A stretch of DNA of 64,000 nucleotides, taken from contig JACKJR010000002.1 of NCBI GenBank assembly GCA_020637855.1, positions 186,001-250,000 of the forward strand, in the 5' to 3' direction. Under the pieces are notes generated by a model. It ran no database searches, was not told the origin of the DNA, and saw only the letters and a list, made by a program, of their open reading frames with translations. Positions within the stretch are counted from its first letter, which is position 1. Each line of letters begins with the position of its first letter. Of the stretch, positions 37,282 through 46,252 are shown one piece after another. Origin of the DNA: Rhodobiaceae bacterium. Its GTDB lineage: Bacteria; Pseudomonadota; Alphaproteobacteria; Rhizobiales; Tepidamorphaceae. The position numbers and the translations under genes were made by a program.

Positions 37282-37647
37282 ATGAAAATGGCAAAATCAT
37301 CAAATCCAATTAATTCGGCTGGCAACTCAAGGTCGATATGGGCCACTTGTGTCTGTGCGGTGTCGGTCCTGATGATTACCGTGACATCCGGCGTTGCAGC
37401 AGACCAATACGAATGCACGGTTGTGCGCCAGGATGCCGGACGCGAGGAGCCCATGATGGATGCCCCTCTGCTGCGCAGGAGCGACGATACGCTCCAGGTC
37501 GTCAGTCCTGGCGAGAGCTACTACACAACCGATGACCCGGGGCCCGATGGCACGGGCTGGATCGAGCTCTACGGCGCACAGGCCCAGCGCGGCAACAGCT
37601 TCGTTGGCTATTTTCAGAGCGACAACTTCAGCTGCACCGCGCTGTGA
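37282..37647 (+). CDS. Secreted hypothetical protein
   Basis: 121 residues, ATG at 37282 or 37288. The N-terminus (SIWATCVCAVSVLMITVTSGVAA) is a signal peptide. The mature part begins DQYECTVVRQDAG and ends DNFSCTAL, placing one cysteine at each end. No family recognised. It lies 30 bases after the PPK2 remnant and is convergent with the MliC-domain gene (12 bases between stops). Confidence 0.6.
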   Translation: MKMAKSSNPINSAGNSRSIWATCVCAVSVLMITVTSGVAADQYECTVVRQDAGREEPMMDAPLLRRSDDTLQVVSPGESYYTTDDPGPDGTGWIELYGAQAQRGNSFVGYFQSDNFSCTAL

Positions 37648-37659
37648 TCCTGCTGCCAG

Positions 37660-39372
37660 TTACTGGCACAACAGGGCTGTGCCTCCAGTGGTGTATTGAG
37701 CAGCCCCCTGCAGGACGGTCAGCGTCTGCTGCCCGTTCGAGTAGGTCTTGCCGACGGTAGACGCGGCTGCAATCAGTGGAACTTCCGCCCTTCCTGCGTG
37801 CGTGACGTAGGCTATCTCGGTGTTGCCGGCCGTCTCGATGCGGCCGCTCAGGGTCGATCCATCCGTACAGGAATAGGTGAACGCCTGCGTCGCACCTCCG
37901 GTTTGGCCCTGCGGCATCATCGGCTGCTGCGTCGGCATGGTGGGCATACCCGGCTGCATCGGCATCTGCGTCGGCATGCCCGGCTGCTGGAACGGCGGCT
38001 GTCCCGCGCCTCCCGAAGCGAGCCTTGTCTGGCAAGCCTGCAGGAAGTCGCTGACCGCCGGTTTGTTGGCCGCATCGATCTGACTTGCCTGCGTGGCTCC
38101 GATCACGGCAAGCGCGATGTTGTCATCGCTCCTGAATATGTTCCAGACCGGATCATTGAGCGGAATTTCCGTGCGGATGCCGGCATATTCCTCACTGTCC
38201 TGGAACACCTGACCGGGAAGCTGGGCGCGATTGGAGAAAGACTGCACCGAGACCTGAACCGGGCTGCCAGCGGGCTGGCCCAGCGTGTCGATGATGAAGT
38301 CGGTGACAATGCCCCGGCCCGCCGGCCCCATCTTGCACTGGGCGTTGAACATCAGCGCATCGGATTCAGGAATACCGAAGATCAGCTGGGTCTGCTGCTC
38401 ACCCGTGGCCGCATCCATGAAGCTGGTCGTGTACCAGGTGGTGCCATCGTCATTCGCCGCGGGCTGCATGGGTTGCTGCATGGGCATCTGTCCCTGCGGC
38501 ATCATCGGCTGCTGCATGGGCATTTGCCCCTGTTGCATTGGCATCTGCGTCGGAGGAACGAATGCCGGCTGTCCAGTTTGCGGCATCATCGGTTGCTGCA
38601 TGGGTGGCTGCTGCGCGGGCGGCACGAAAGTTGGCTGCCCGCCCTGAGGCATCATTGGCTGCTGCATGGGCATTTGCCCCTGCTGCATCGGCATTTGCGC
38701 CGGCGGTACGAATGTCGGCTGCCCGCCCTGCGGCATCATTGGCTGCTGCATGGGTGGTTGCTGCATCGGCGGCTGGAACGTTGGCTGCTGCCCTTGGGGA
38801 ACGAACGTCGTGGGACCCTGCTGCGGCTGCTGCGCGGGCACGAAGGTCGTCGGCGACTGCTGCGGCGCTGCGGCGAAACCGCCGCCCCATCCGCACTGCC
38901 GGCTGAACGCGTCGAAGCCTGCGCGCGAGCCACTCAGCCGAATGCTGGTGGTGCGGCCCTTGTAGGTGACCCGCATCGAACTGCCGGATTTCATCGCCTC
39001 GACCAGATTGTCGGTGGGATTGAGGTTGATCTGCGGCAGAAAGCCGATTGCGCCCATCTCCATCGTGTTGGCGTTGATGTTGAACGTCTGGCCATCGATG
39101 CGGATGGTGACCGGGTCGATCGCGCCGACCCGTCCTTCGTTGGCGGCAGCGCCCATGATCATCATGTTGGCCGGGCGGCCTGCGCCCTTGCATTCGATGA
39201 TGACATTCATCTCACGGTCGCAGTTCTTGCAGTCAGTGAGGTTTGCGCTGGTTCCCGAGCCGGTGACGCCCCAGCGCTCCGCCGCGCTGGCAGGCACTGT
39301 CGCCAGTGCCGCCATAAACGCAGCCGAACAGCCGATCGCGGCGGCGCGCATGAAGTTCCCTGCATGGATCAT
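37660..39372 (-). CDS. Secreted multidomain protein: two related domains, Met/Gln/Pro repeats, C-terminal MliC-like domain
   Basis: 570 residues, ATG at 39372 with AAGGAAG upstream. Signal peptide (IGCSAAFMAALATVPASA). Domain A (about 35-160) has CxxC (DCKNCDR) and ends SIRLSGSRAGFDAFSRQC. A low-complexity block (about 165-310) repeats units such as QQPMMPQGGQPTFVPP. Domain A' (about 325-450) follows a similar course and ends AVSDFLQACQTRL. A second short repeat linker precedes a ~75-residue C-terminal domain (TYSCTDGSTLSGRIE to TALLC) that matches MliC c-type-lysozyme inhibitors in cysteine placement and strand pattern, though the SGARY loop is altered. Function is inferred from domain similarity only. 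Confidence 0.75.
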   Translation of the reverse strand: MIHAGNFMRAAAIGCSAAFMAALATVPASAAERWGVTGSGTSANLTDCKNCDREMNVIIECKGAGRPANMMIMGAAANEGRVGAIDPVTIRIDGQTFNINANTMEMGAIGFLPQINLNPTDNLVEAMKSGSSMRVTYKGRTTSIRLSGSRAGFDAFSRQCGWGGGFAAAPQQSPTTFVPAQQPQQGPTTFVPQGQQPTFQPPMQQPPMQQPMMPQGGQPTFVPPAQMPMQQGQMPMQQPMMPQGGQPTFVPPAQQPPMQQPMMPQTGQPAFVPPTQMPMQQGQMPMQQPMMPQGQMPMQQPMQPAANDDGTTWYTTSFMDAATGEQQTQLIFGIPESDALMFNAQCKMGPAGRGIVTDFIIDTLGQPAGSPVQVSVQSFSNRAQLPGQVFQDSEEYAGIRTEIPLNDPVWNIFRSDDNIALAVIGATQASQIDAANKPAVSDFLQACQTRLASGGAGQPPFQQPGMPTQMPMQPGMPTMPTQQPMMPQGQTGGATQAFTYSCTDGSTLSGRIETAGNTEIAYVTHAGRAEVPLIAAASTVGKTYSNGQQTLTVLQGAAQYTTGGTALLCQ

Positions 39373-39430
39373 TTATATCTTCCTTGTTGGGGCGCATCCG
39401 CGCCGAAATGCCCTGTTCCCTGATCAAATC

Positions 39431-40438
39431 TCAATAGAGCCGCTGCCCGCGGCAGGCAGCCCAAGCATGCTGGATGTTGAACTCACCGCGTTCCAGCCCG
39501 AGATTTCGGGTGACGCAGCTGTCGCGCATTCCCATACCGTATGAATGATATTGCTGCGTCACCCGGTTTGAATCGAGGGCCCAGTCCTGCATCCGGCAGA
39601 CTTCGACGATCTGATCGAGCGGGATGCCATTCGGTCCGGGGGCCCAACCGCCCGTGTTTTCAACGCCGTACTTGAAGCACTCATCGGCTGCTTTCGCATT
39701 GAGCACCGCGCGGCAAATGGTTAGTGCTGCCTGGTAGGAACGGCCATGAACCTTGAAATCCTGCGCCCATGCATCGCCCTTAGTTGTGAGGTTAGCAGCA
39801 AGCGTTCCCACGCAATCGGCGGGAATGGTGACGGCATCGCGCGCCTGGCACAGCCAGGTCGCTTCGTCCTGATTGATGTTGTAGCCCAGACCGAGGGCCT
39901 TGTTCGTGCATTGGGTCGATGCACGCAGACCAGGTTGTTCAGTTATGTTGCCTTTTCTCGGCAATGCAGCCCCGCCAAACAGGCAGACATTGATCGCATG
40001 TCTCCAGGCAGCTTCGTCACTCCTGTTCTGCGTGCGCTTGTGGGCTTCGAACTGTGCATAAGTGCAACCGGAAAATTCGTAACGGCAGGCCTCGATCGCC
40101 GTTTGCCAGGTGCTGCCACGCGTGATGGCCTCCTTGAAACAATCCCGTGGCCAGTTCGTGTTCGGCGTTCCCCGGCAAAGGTTTTCCGCATTGCCCTGCA
40201 CCCAGGATGTCTGATTATCATTAGGGCCCCACTTCAAGGGCGGATTCTGAGCCATGATCGTCAGCACGCAATGATATGGCGGATTCTGTTCCGGCGTCGT
40301 GCGTCTAAGAAAGTTAAATGCATCTTCCTTGCTCATTTGCTGCGCCGAAGCCGGCGCACTGAACATCGATGCCGATATCGCAACCATTACAGTCAGGATC
40401 GTGGAAAAAAGCGTCCGCGTGATGGCGTCTCGGGTCAT
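39431..40438 (-). CDS. Secreted cysteine-repeat protein
   Basis: 335 residues from the ATG at 40438 (AGAGGA upstream). Signal peptide (TILTVMVAISASMFSAPASA). The mature protein consists of about seven copies of a 28-50-residue unit bounded by two cysteines: an opening C (CFKEAITRG, CTNKALGLG, CVGTLAANL) and a closing W/YxxAhxxC (TWQTAIEAC, AWRHAINVC, SYQAALTIC, IQHAWAAC). The same unit forms the C-terminus of the PAN-domain protein at 43262. I do not recognise it as a named family. Probably periplasmic or outer-surface and disulfide-rich. Confidence 0.7.
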   Translation of the reverse strand: MTRDAITRTLFSTILTVMVAISASMFSAPASAQQMSKEDAFNFLRRTTPEQNPPYHCVLTIMAQNPPLKWGPNDNQTSWVQGNAENLCRGTPNTNWPRDCFKEAITRGSTWQTAIEACRYEFSGCTYAQFEAHKRTQNRSDEAAWRHAINVCLFGGAALPRKGNITEQPGLRASTQCTNKALGLGYNINQDEATWLCQARDAVTIPADCVGTLAANLTTKGDAWAQDFKVHGRSYQAALTICRAVLNAKAADECFKYGVENTGGWAPGPNGIPLDQIVEVCRMQDWALDSNRVTQQYHSYGMGMRDSCVTRNLGLERGEFNIQHAWAACRGQRLY

Positions 40439-40466
40439 GGTTCGTCCTCTGGCCGGAGCCGGTTTG

Positions 40467-42317
40467 TTATTGCGATTTGCAGATCGCCTCGCGGCCTGCC
40501 TGCGTGATGATGGCCGTGTCGTTCTTGGTGTGCAGTTCGATGTCGCCGCCGACATAGCGCGCGCCTGAACCCGATTGCGCCGAGACAAGTTGCGCCTCCT
40601 GCCCCTGCGCGTTGATCAGATAGGCAAGCGGCGTCTGTCCACGATTGTCGAACCGGACGGTAAGCTGGAACCCGCCTTCGCAGAAGAACGTCACGGTATT
40701 GACGTCGCCACCACCCATGACGGGATTGCCCCCGCCGCTGGCGCCCGACAACTGCGAAATACGCCACTGATAGGCTTGGAAGATGCAGTTGTCGTTGCCA
40801 CCGCAGGCATTGCGCTGCGTGAGCCAATCGCGCTGCTGCTGCTTCAGAGCATTGTCCTGACCGCCGGGCGCGGATGCCCGCTGCTGCTTGTACATCGAGG
40901 CCATCTGCACATCGAGCTGGGCGATCTGCGAGTTCGAACAGATGCGCTGCTCGGTCGCGTTCAACTGCCCGCCGCAATTGAAGCTCGGCTGCGCGAAGGT
41001 CTGCGGCTGAGTTGGCTGAAACTGGGGTTGCTGGAAAGGCGGCTGCTGCGCCGGAGGCTGGAACGGCTGTTGCGGTTGCTGAGCCGGAGGTGCCTGGTTG
41101 ACGCCCTTGTTCAACTCGTTGGCGACGATGCCGAGGCCGAACTGCAGCAATGCGCCGAACAATTGCTTTGCGGTGTCGTCCTTTTGCACTTGTGGCGGCG
41201 GTGCCGATGGCGGCGGCTTTCCGATATTGGCGAGCTGCGCCGCAGTCGGCACATTCGCGCATTTATTGTTGTCCATCATGCGATTCATCAGCGCGTCGTA
41301 ATTTGCCGCGGTGAAATCCTGCGGACCAACCTCACGCACATAGGTCTCCGTGAGGACGGGCATGTTTGCCGCCTGCCCGCCACCCGTTCCCTCGATGGGT
41401 TTCGTGTAACGCAATGTCAGCTGGTTGCCGTTCATCCGGAAAACGACATTGAACCCACCCGTCTTCCATGGGTGCGGGTCATTGAAAATGAGATAGGCGC
41501 GATCAGTGCCCTGAAGCGTGTTGTCCAGTCTTGCTTCACCGATCAGGCAACTGCTGCCGTTAAAAACAAAGCCGCCTGGCCCTTCCTGATCGACACGGCG
41601 GTTTCGCGAGGCAATAATGGCCAAACGGCATTCAGGGCACGGGTAGAAATCGGACGAGACCTGACGCCACATGCCTGTCAGCGGCACATTGTCCTGGCGT
41701 ATGATCAGCGCGGCGCGCTCTGCCTTTTCCTGCTCGTTCAGCGCCCGGAAATCCCACATCGCCGAGTGCCAGCCTGCATCGACGAAACTGACCTTCACGG
41801 GGCCTCTCTTGGCGCCGTCCTGGGTATTGATCGCCATATCGGGATTGCCGACATTGCGGATCCGCAGCGAGCCCTGCGCCGGCTCGAATATCCAGTGTGC
41901 ATAAGGTCCGTCGTTGGGACCGCCTATCAAAACCTTGCCGGTTTTCAGGTCGTTGTTGTCCATGAGCAGATAGCGGCCATAGAGGCGCGATCTGATCTTG
42001 TAGACGCCTGGCGAACCTTCGATCGTCTGCAGTTCCCAACTGGCGTTGGGGTCCAGCGCGTTCGGATCGGATTCGTAAAGCTTCCCGTTCTGGTCGACCG
42101 CCAGCCGCCCATGACTCCATTTGTTTGTGATGAAGATCGGCGCACCATCGGCGACGTCTTGCGGCAGGACGCCGCTCTGCTGCGCCATCGCCTCCGGTGC
42201 GATCAGTGCGGCCTTCACAAGCACAATGGCGAGAAGAGCGATTGCCCGCAGCAGCAGACGGGGCATCGGAGAAGATGAACAACGCGCAAAAAACCGACTT
42301 TGTCGTGAAATTTTCAT
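40467..42317 (-). CDS. Secreted protein with beta-trefoil-like, LprI-like and MliC domains
   Basis: About 616 residues (ATG 42317; 42347 and 42326 also possible). Signal peptide ends EAMAQQ. Residues ~55-170 resemble a ricin/beta-trefoil domain (YLLMDNNDLKTGK, HWIFEPAQGSLRIRN). A middle domain contains CPEC (YPCPECRLAII). A Gln/Pro-rich linker follows. Then an LprI/DUF1311 domain: FNCGGQLNATEQRICSNSQI, ending RNACGGNDNCIFQAYQWR. The last ~75 residues are MliC-like (TFFCEGGFQLTVRFDNRG, GSGARYVGGDIEL, AICKSQ) with the SGARY inhibitory-loop motif. Two lysozyme-inhibitor-type domains in one protein suggest protection of peptidoglycan. Confidence 0.78.
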   Translation of the reverse strand: MKISRQSRFFARCSSSPMPRLLLRAIALLAIVLVKAALIAPEAMAQQSGVLPQDVADGAPIFITNKWSHGRLAVDQNGKLYESDPNALDPNASWELQTIEGSPGVYKIRSRLYGRYLLMDNNDLKTGKVLIGGPNDGPYAHWIFEPAQGSLRIRNVGNPDMAINTQDGAKRGPVKVSFVDAGWHSAMWDFRALNEQEKAERAALIIRQDNVPLTGMWRQVSSDFYPCPECRLAIIASRNRRVDQEGPGGFVFNGSSCLIGEARLDNTLQGTDRAYLIFNDPHPWKTGGFNVVFRMNGNQLTLRYTKPIEGTGGGQAANMPVLTETYVREVGPQDFTAANYDALMNRMMDNNKCANVPTAAQLANIGKPPPSAPPPQVQKDDTAKQLFGALLQFGLGIVANELNKGVNQAPPAQQPQQPFQPPAQQPPFQQPQFQPTQPQTFAQPSFNCGGQLNATEQRICSNSQIAQLDVQMASMYKQQRASAPGGQDNALKQQQRDWLTQRNACGGNDNCIFQAYQWRISQLSGASGGGNPVMGGGDVNTVTFFCEGGFQLTVRFDNRGQTPLAYLINAQGQEAQLVSAQSGSGARYVGGDIELHTKNDTAIITQAGREAICKSQ

Positions 42318-42501
42318 CCGATCCATCCCGGGATTGCGATCAAACATTGCCGGAAACCAGCACTAGAGAAGCTAGAATGAACCTAGCATGAATGACAAAT
42401 ACAGTTTTTACTCAGGGTTAGTTTGCCAAGTTAACGGCTTCGCGACGGGGCGCCTGATGCGGTCCGGAAAACACCAGACACTTTTCCACGAGGGAAATTC
42501 C

Positions 42502-43188
42502 ATGCCGACGATCACAGCACGCACGACCCGCAAGCCCGCTATCACCATAACGAGCGCTGCCATTGCAGCCGCGGCCGTGATGCTTGCTGCGCCGGCGAAC
42601 GTTTCAGCCTCATCATTGAACGCAGGTCTTTCTGCCAAGCCCGCGCATGTGAGCGCGCACCCCGCCCTCACCCGTGTCGCCGGCTACAAGCGCGAGCGGA
42701 AGTATTTCGGCGACTACATGACCACCTGCCGTCCCGACGGCGCATGCGACACGATCACCTTCACCGAGATCCCCACCAGCAACGGCCAGAAGTTCTCCTC
42801 GTCCCTGACTTTCAAGCGCCAACGAGGCGCGGACGCGCCCTGGTTTCTCACCTTCTCGGGCGTTTTCCTTGGACCCATGGAAGGTACGCCGATGCAAGTG
42901 ACCATCGGCAGTCAGAGCTGGACGCTGCAGGCTGGAAGCGGCTACGGCCAGTTCATGGCCTTCAACTATTTCGCGCCGCCCCTGAATGCGACGATCGTGG
43001 GCGAAATGGTCGCGGGCTCCACGATGGAGATCACCCAGACGAAGAAGGACGGCTCACAGCAGACGGTGAGCTATTCGCTGCGCGGGCTGACAGCTGCGAT
43101 GAAATGGATCGACGCCAAGCAGGGCCGCACCGATACGACGCAGGCCATTGGCGTGCCTACGACGCTTGAGGACGCGGTTCCGCAATAA
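42502..43188 (+). CDS. Secreted protein, DUF1176/IalB-like
   Basis: 228 residues from the ATG at 42502 (GAGGGA upstream). Signal peptide (ITITSAAIAAAAVMLAAPANVSA). The mature part has a close cysteine pair (YMTTCRPDGACDTITF), a beta-rich centre and ends VSYSLRGLTAAMKWIDAKQG followed by a Thr-rich stretch, which recalls DUF1176 and invasion-associated-locus-B proteins. Assignment is tentative. It is divergent from the 616-residue protein gene and convergent with the PAN-domain gene, with a bidirectional terminator between. Confidence 0.72.
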   Translation: MPTITARTTRKPAITITSAAIAAAAVMLAAPANVSASSLNAGLSAKPAHVSAHPALTRVAGYKRERKYFGDYMTTCRPDGACDTITFTEIPTSNGQKFSSSLTFKRQRGADAPWFLTFSGVFLGPMEGTPMQVTIGSQSWTLQAGSGYGQFMAFNYFAPPLNATIVGEMVAGSTMEITQTKKDGSQQTVSYSLRGLTAAMKWIDAKQGRTDTTQAIGVPTTLEDAVPQ

Positions 43189-43217
43189 GGCTGCCAACAA
43201 AATTGGTGGAAAGTGTT

Positions 43218-43249
43218 CCGGCCCGATGCGGCGCACCGCATCGGGCCGG
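43218..43249. terminator. Bidirectional rho-independent terminator
   Basis: CCGGCCCGATGCGG and CCGCATCGGGCCGG form a perfect 14-base stem with a four-base loop, followed by TTTGCATTTTA on the plus strand. It lies between convergent genes and can serve both; the minus side has only AACACTTTCC after it, so plus-strand termination is stronger. Confidence 0.85.
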
Positions 43250-43261
43250 TTTGCATTTTAC

Positions 43262-44671
43262 TCAATTGGCCATTGACGGACGGCACATGTTGGTCGCCTC
43301 GATCCAGCCTTTGCCGACCGCGACGCGCCCTTCCATGCACTGGACAAGCGTTTGCCCCATGCCCTGCTTGGCGCCGCGGCACAGGTTCAGCGCGTTGTAG
43401 ATATCCCACTTGGTGTACGGGTTCGGCTTTTGCGCCACGCCCTGCTTGTCCCAGGCGACCCAGCCCGACATCACGTAGTGCAGACACACCGCCGGATCTG
43501 AGCTCTGCTCACTGCTCTGGCAAAGATTTTGCGCGAACTCATATGGATAGAACTCGACCTTGCCTTCCTTGTACTGGTTGGGGCCCATGAGCGCTGCGAT
43601 GCAGGGCGTTACCGGCCCGGGTGGAATCCGGGAAGCTTCGCGGGTCACCGTGCAGCGCCCCTGCCCTCGACCGCTGCCAGCCTCGTTCCACCATCTGCCG
43701 ATCCATGCCGCGTTCTGTCCCGCCGCAGCCGCGTTGCAGATGTCCACCGCCTGAAAACTGTCGGGGATATACTGTGCATGAACCTCGAAACGGGCCGCAT
43801 TGATCGCGGTGTTGGTTGCTTTGCGGATGAACAGGTCGACCTGCCCCGCCGGAAGTGGGGACGCCTGTTTGGGAGCGTTGAGCAGCTCCTGGCCATATAT
43901 TATGCAAGCTGCACTGCCCGGAACTGGCATGTAGTTGAAACCGAAGCAGTTCGCATCGCCTGAGCAAGCCTGACTGCACTCGTTGATGGTCACGGAACCG
44001 ATCTGCGTCCGCGGCTTGGAATTCGCAGGCAGCCGGTCGTTTACATAATCGTACTCATTCAGGATCGAGGCCCGCAAGGTTGCGTAGTTGCGCTCGATCC
44101 CGCGCTTTTCGAAATGGCTGAAGCCATTGTCTGAGCGCAACTCGCCGGTCCGGCTGTCCCACGTGCTTAGCGTGCACGCTCCATTGGAGTACTGGAAATC
44201 GAATGAATTGCAGGCACTGCCCTCGGCATCGCAACGCTGCGCGCAATCCATGACCGAGGTCCCGTTGATGATGCGGTCCTCCCGATGAAAACGCGCGTCG
44301 AGCCCTAAAGTCCGCGATACAGATAATCTGGAATGATCCGCAGCGTCGTAGCGCTGTGTCACGAAAGCCTTCTGCGACTGATAGACGGCTTCACCCAATT
44401 GTCGCTTCAGGTTCTCGGCTTCCCGCAGCTTGCGCTCCTGCTCCTGCCTTTGTTGCTCCTGATACTGCCGGGCTTGATCAAGAGCGGTCGGGCCCGACCC
44501 TCTGTTGGGATTGAGTTGGACACCGGGCTCATAAGGCTTGGCGTTCTCGCCTCCCTGCGGAAGAAGGTACTTATAGTTCTGCGCCGTTGCCGGAACAGGC
44601 ATACTTGCCGATGCAACGGCTGCAACGATTATCGAAAAAACAAATGCAGCGCGTTCGAGGACCGTTTTCAC
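43262..44671 (-). CDS. Secreted protein with two PAN/Apple domains and C-terminal cysteine repeats
   Basis: 469 residues from GTG 44671 (GAGGA upstream; TTG 44683 also in frame). Signal peptide ends MPVPATAQ. A Gln/Arg-rich coiled segment (RQYQEQQRQEQERKLREAEN) spans about 65-90. Two PAN/Apple-type modules follow: SVMDCAQRCDAEGSACNSFD near 140 and VTINECSQACSGDANCFGFN near 225. The last ~150 residues carry the same cysteine unit as the 39431 protein (YEFAQNLC, IYNALNLC, WIEATNMC). PAN domains bind proteins or carbohydrates, so an adhesive or host-facing role is plausible but not shown. Confidence 0.78.
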   Translation of the reverse strand: MKTVLERAAFVFSIIVAAVASASMPVPATAQNYKYLLPQGGENAKPYEPGVQLNPNRGSGPTALDQARQYQEQQRQEQERKLREAENLKRQLGEAVYQSQKAFVTQRYDAADHSRLSVSRTLGLDARFHREDRIINGTSVMDCAQRCDAEGSACNSFDFQYSNGACTLSTWDSRTGELRSDNGFSHFEKRGIERNYATLRASILNEYDYVNDRLPANSKPRTQIGSVTINECSQACSGDANCFGFNYMPVPGSAACIIYGQELLNAPKQASPLPAGQVDLFIRKATNTAINAARFEVHAQYIPDSFQAVDICNAAAAGQNAAWIGRWWNEAGSGRGQGRCTVTREASRIPPGPVTPCIAALMGPNQYKEGKVEFYPYEFAQNLCQSSEQSSDPAVCLHYVMSGWVAWDKQGVAQKPNPYTKWDIYNALNLCRGAKQGMGQTLVQCMEGRVAVGKGWIEATNMCRPSMAN

Positions 44672-44764
44672 AGGCTTCCTCAATTCTCACAATCAGTACG
44701 CCGCCCCTTGCTCATGACCTTGGACGCAAGTTTCCGTTGGGTCAATGCAGCCCCACCGTATCCC

Positions 44765-46219
44765 TCACTCCACGCTCATGCAGACGTATTTGATCTCGAG
44801 GAATTCATCCATTCCGTACTTGGAACCTTCACGGCCAAGACCCGAGGACTTGATGCCGCCGAAGGGGGCTTCCGCGGTGGAGATCAGGCCCGTGTTCACA
44901 CCGACCATGCCGCTTTCCAGTTCCTCCGACACCTTCCAGACGGTTGAGAGATCGCGGCTGTAGAAATACGCCGCAAGGCCGAATTCGGTGGAATTTGCCA
45001 TCGCGATGCCTTCATCGACCGTGTCGAAGGAAATGATCGGCGCGACGGGGCCGAAGGTCTCCTCGCTGAGGATCTTCATGCCTTCCTTCACGCCCTTCAT
45101 GACCGTGGGCTCATAGAATGTGCCGCCAAGTTCCGACCGCTTGCCGCCGGTCAGCACCGTGGCCCCCTTCGAGGTCGCATCGCTGACGTGTTCCTCGACC
45201 TTGGCAAGACCGGCCTTGTCGACCAGCGGGCCGATCGCAACCCCTTCGCCCATGCCATCGCCGACCTTGAGCGCCTGCGTCGCCTTGACCAGCTTCTCGG
45301 CAAACTGATCGACCACGCCGCTTTGCACATAGATGCGGTTGGCGCAGACGCAGGTCTGGCCGGAATTGCGGTACTTGGCGATCAGCGCACCATCGACGGC
45401 CTTGTCGAGATCGGCATCGTTGAAAACCAGGAACGGCGCATTGCCGCCAAGCTCAAGCGACAGCTTCTTGATGTCGTGGGCGCACTGCTTCATCAGGATG
45501 CGGCCTACCTCGGTGGAGCCGGTGAAGGTCAGCTTGCGCACTTTCGGATTGGTGCACAGTTCAAGCCCCATGCCCCTTGAATCCGACCCCGTGACAATGC
45601 TCAGAACGCCCGGCGGCACCCCTGCCTGCTCCGCCAGCTTGGCCATTGCGAGCGCCGACAGCGGCGTCTTCTCCGCCGGCCTGCCGACGAAGGCGCAGCC
45701 GGCGGCAAGCGCAGGACCGACCTTGCGCGCGATCATCGCGTTCGGGAAATTCCACGGCGTGATCGAACCGACAACGCCGATCGGCTGCTTGAGGACGACA
45801 ATGCGCTTGTCGCGCTGGTGGCCGGGGATCACATCGCCGTAGACGCGGCGCGCCTCTTCCGCAAACCACTGGATGAAGCTTGCGCCATAAGCGATCTCTC
45901 CGCGTGATTCAGCAAGCGGCTTGCCCATTTCAGCAGTGAGGATGCGGGCCAGATCCTCGGTGTTCTCGAGCATCAGCTCCTGCCATTTCAGCAGGATCGC
46001 GCAGCGCTCCTTGGCGGTCAGTGCGCGCCAGCTCTTCTGCGCTTCATAGGCCGCGTCGATCGCCTCGCGCACGTCATCGGCACCAAGATTGGCGACACGG
46101 ATGATCTCTTCGCCATTGGCCGGGTTGGTGACCGGGAACGTACTCGTTCCCGCCTTCCACTTGCCGCCGACAAAGCCGCGCGATTCAAGCAGTTCCGAAT
46201 TCTTCAACGCCAGCGACAT
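44765..46219 (-). CDS. gabD: Succinate-semialdehyde dehydrogenase
   Basis: 484 residues, typical GabD length. Motifs: TPWNFPNAMIARKVGPALAA near 150, FTGSTEVGRILMKQ near 235, LSLELGGNAPFLVFND near 255 with the general base, and the nucleophile in GQTCVCANRIYVQSG near 290. The close CVC pair is as in redox-sensitive SSADHs. The SSADH assignment rests on overall similarity and on the adjacent Fe-ADH, which would supply succinate semialdehyde from gamma-hydroxybutyrate. Last gene of the 13-gene minus-strand train; it is 33 bases after the Fe-ADH stop. Confidence 0.92.
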   Translation of the reverse strand: MSLALKNSELLESRGFVGGKWKAGTSTFPVTNPANGEEIIRVANLGADDVREAIDAAYEAQKSWRALTAKERCAILLKWQELMLENTEDLARILTAEMGKPLAESRGEIAYGASFIQWFAEEARRVYGDVIPGHQRDKRIVVLKQPIGVVGSITPWNFPNAMIARKVGPALAAGCAFVGRPAEKTPLSALAMAKLAEQAGVPPGVLSIVTGSDSRGMGLELCTNPKVRKLTFTGSTEVGRILMKQCAHDIKKLSLELGGNAPFLVFNDADLDKAVDGALIAKYRNSGQTCVCANRIYVQSGVVDQFAEKLVKATQALKVGDGMGEGVAIGPLVDKAGLAKVEEHVSDATSKGATVLTGGKRSELGGTFYEPTVMKGVKEGMKILSEETFGPVAPIISFDTVDEGIAMANSTEFGLAAYFYSRDLSTVWKVSEELESGMVGVNTGLISTAEAPFGGIKSSGLGREGSKYGMDEFLEIKYVCMSVE

Positions 46220-46252
46220 GGCACCCTCCCTGTTTCGTTTGTTTTGTTTGTC

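Noticed and set aside
37696..39423. Plus-strand frame of 575 codons with Leu/His/Arg repeats
   Set aside because: It is the complement of the Met/Gln/Pro repeat tract in the secreted protein on the minus strand; its repeats mirror that tract.
42371..42387. GCTAG-N7-CTAGC inverted repeat between divergent genes
   Set aside because: Only five-base arms and no second copy or known regulator; could be chance.
42460..42501. Possible fourth copy of the dispersed repeat (CCGGAAAAC...CACTTTTCC)
   Set aside because: Only the short core words match; the terminal complementary arms are missing, and part of it is the ribosome site of the secreted-protein gene.
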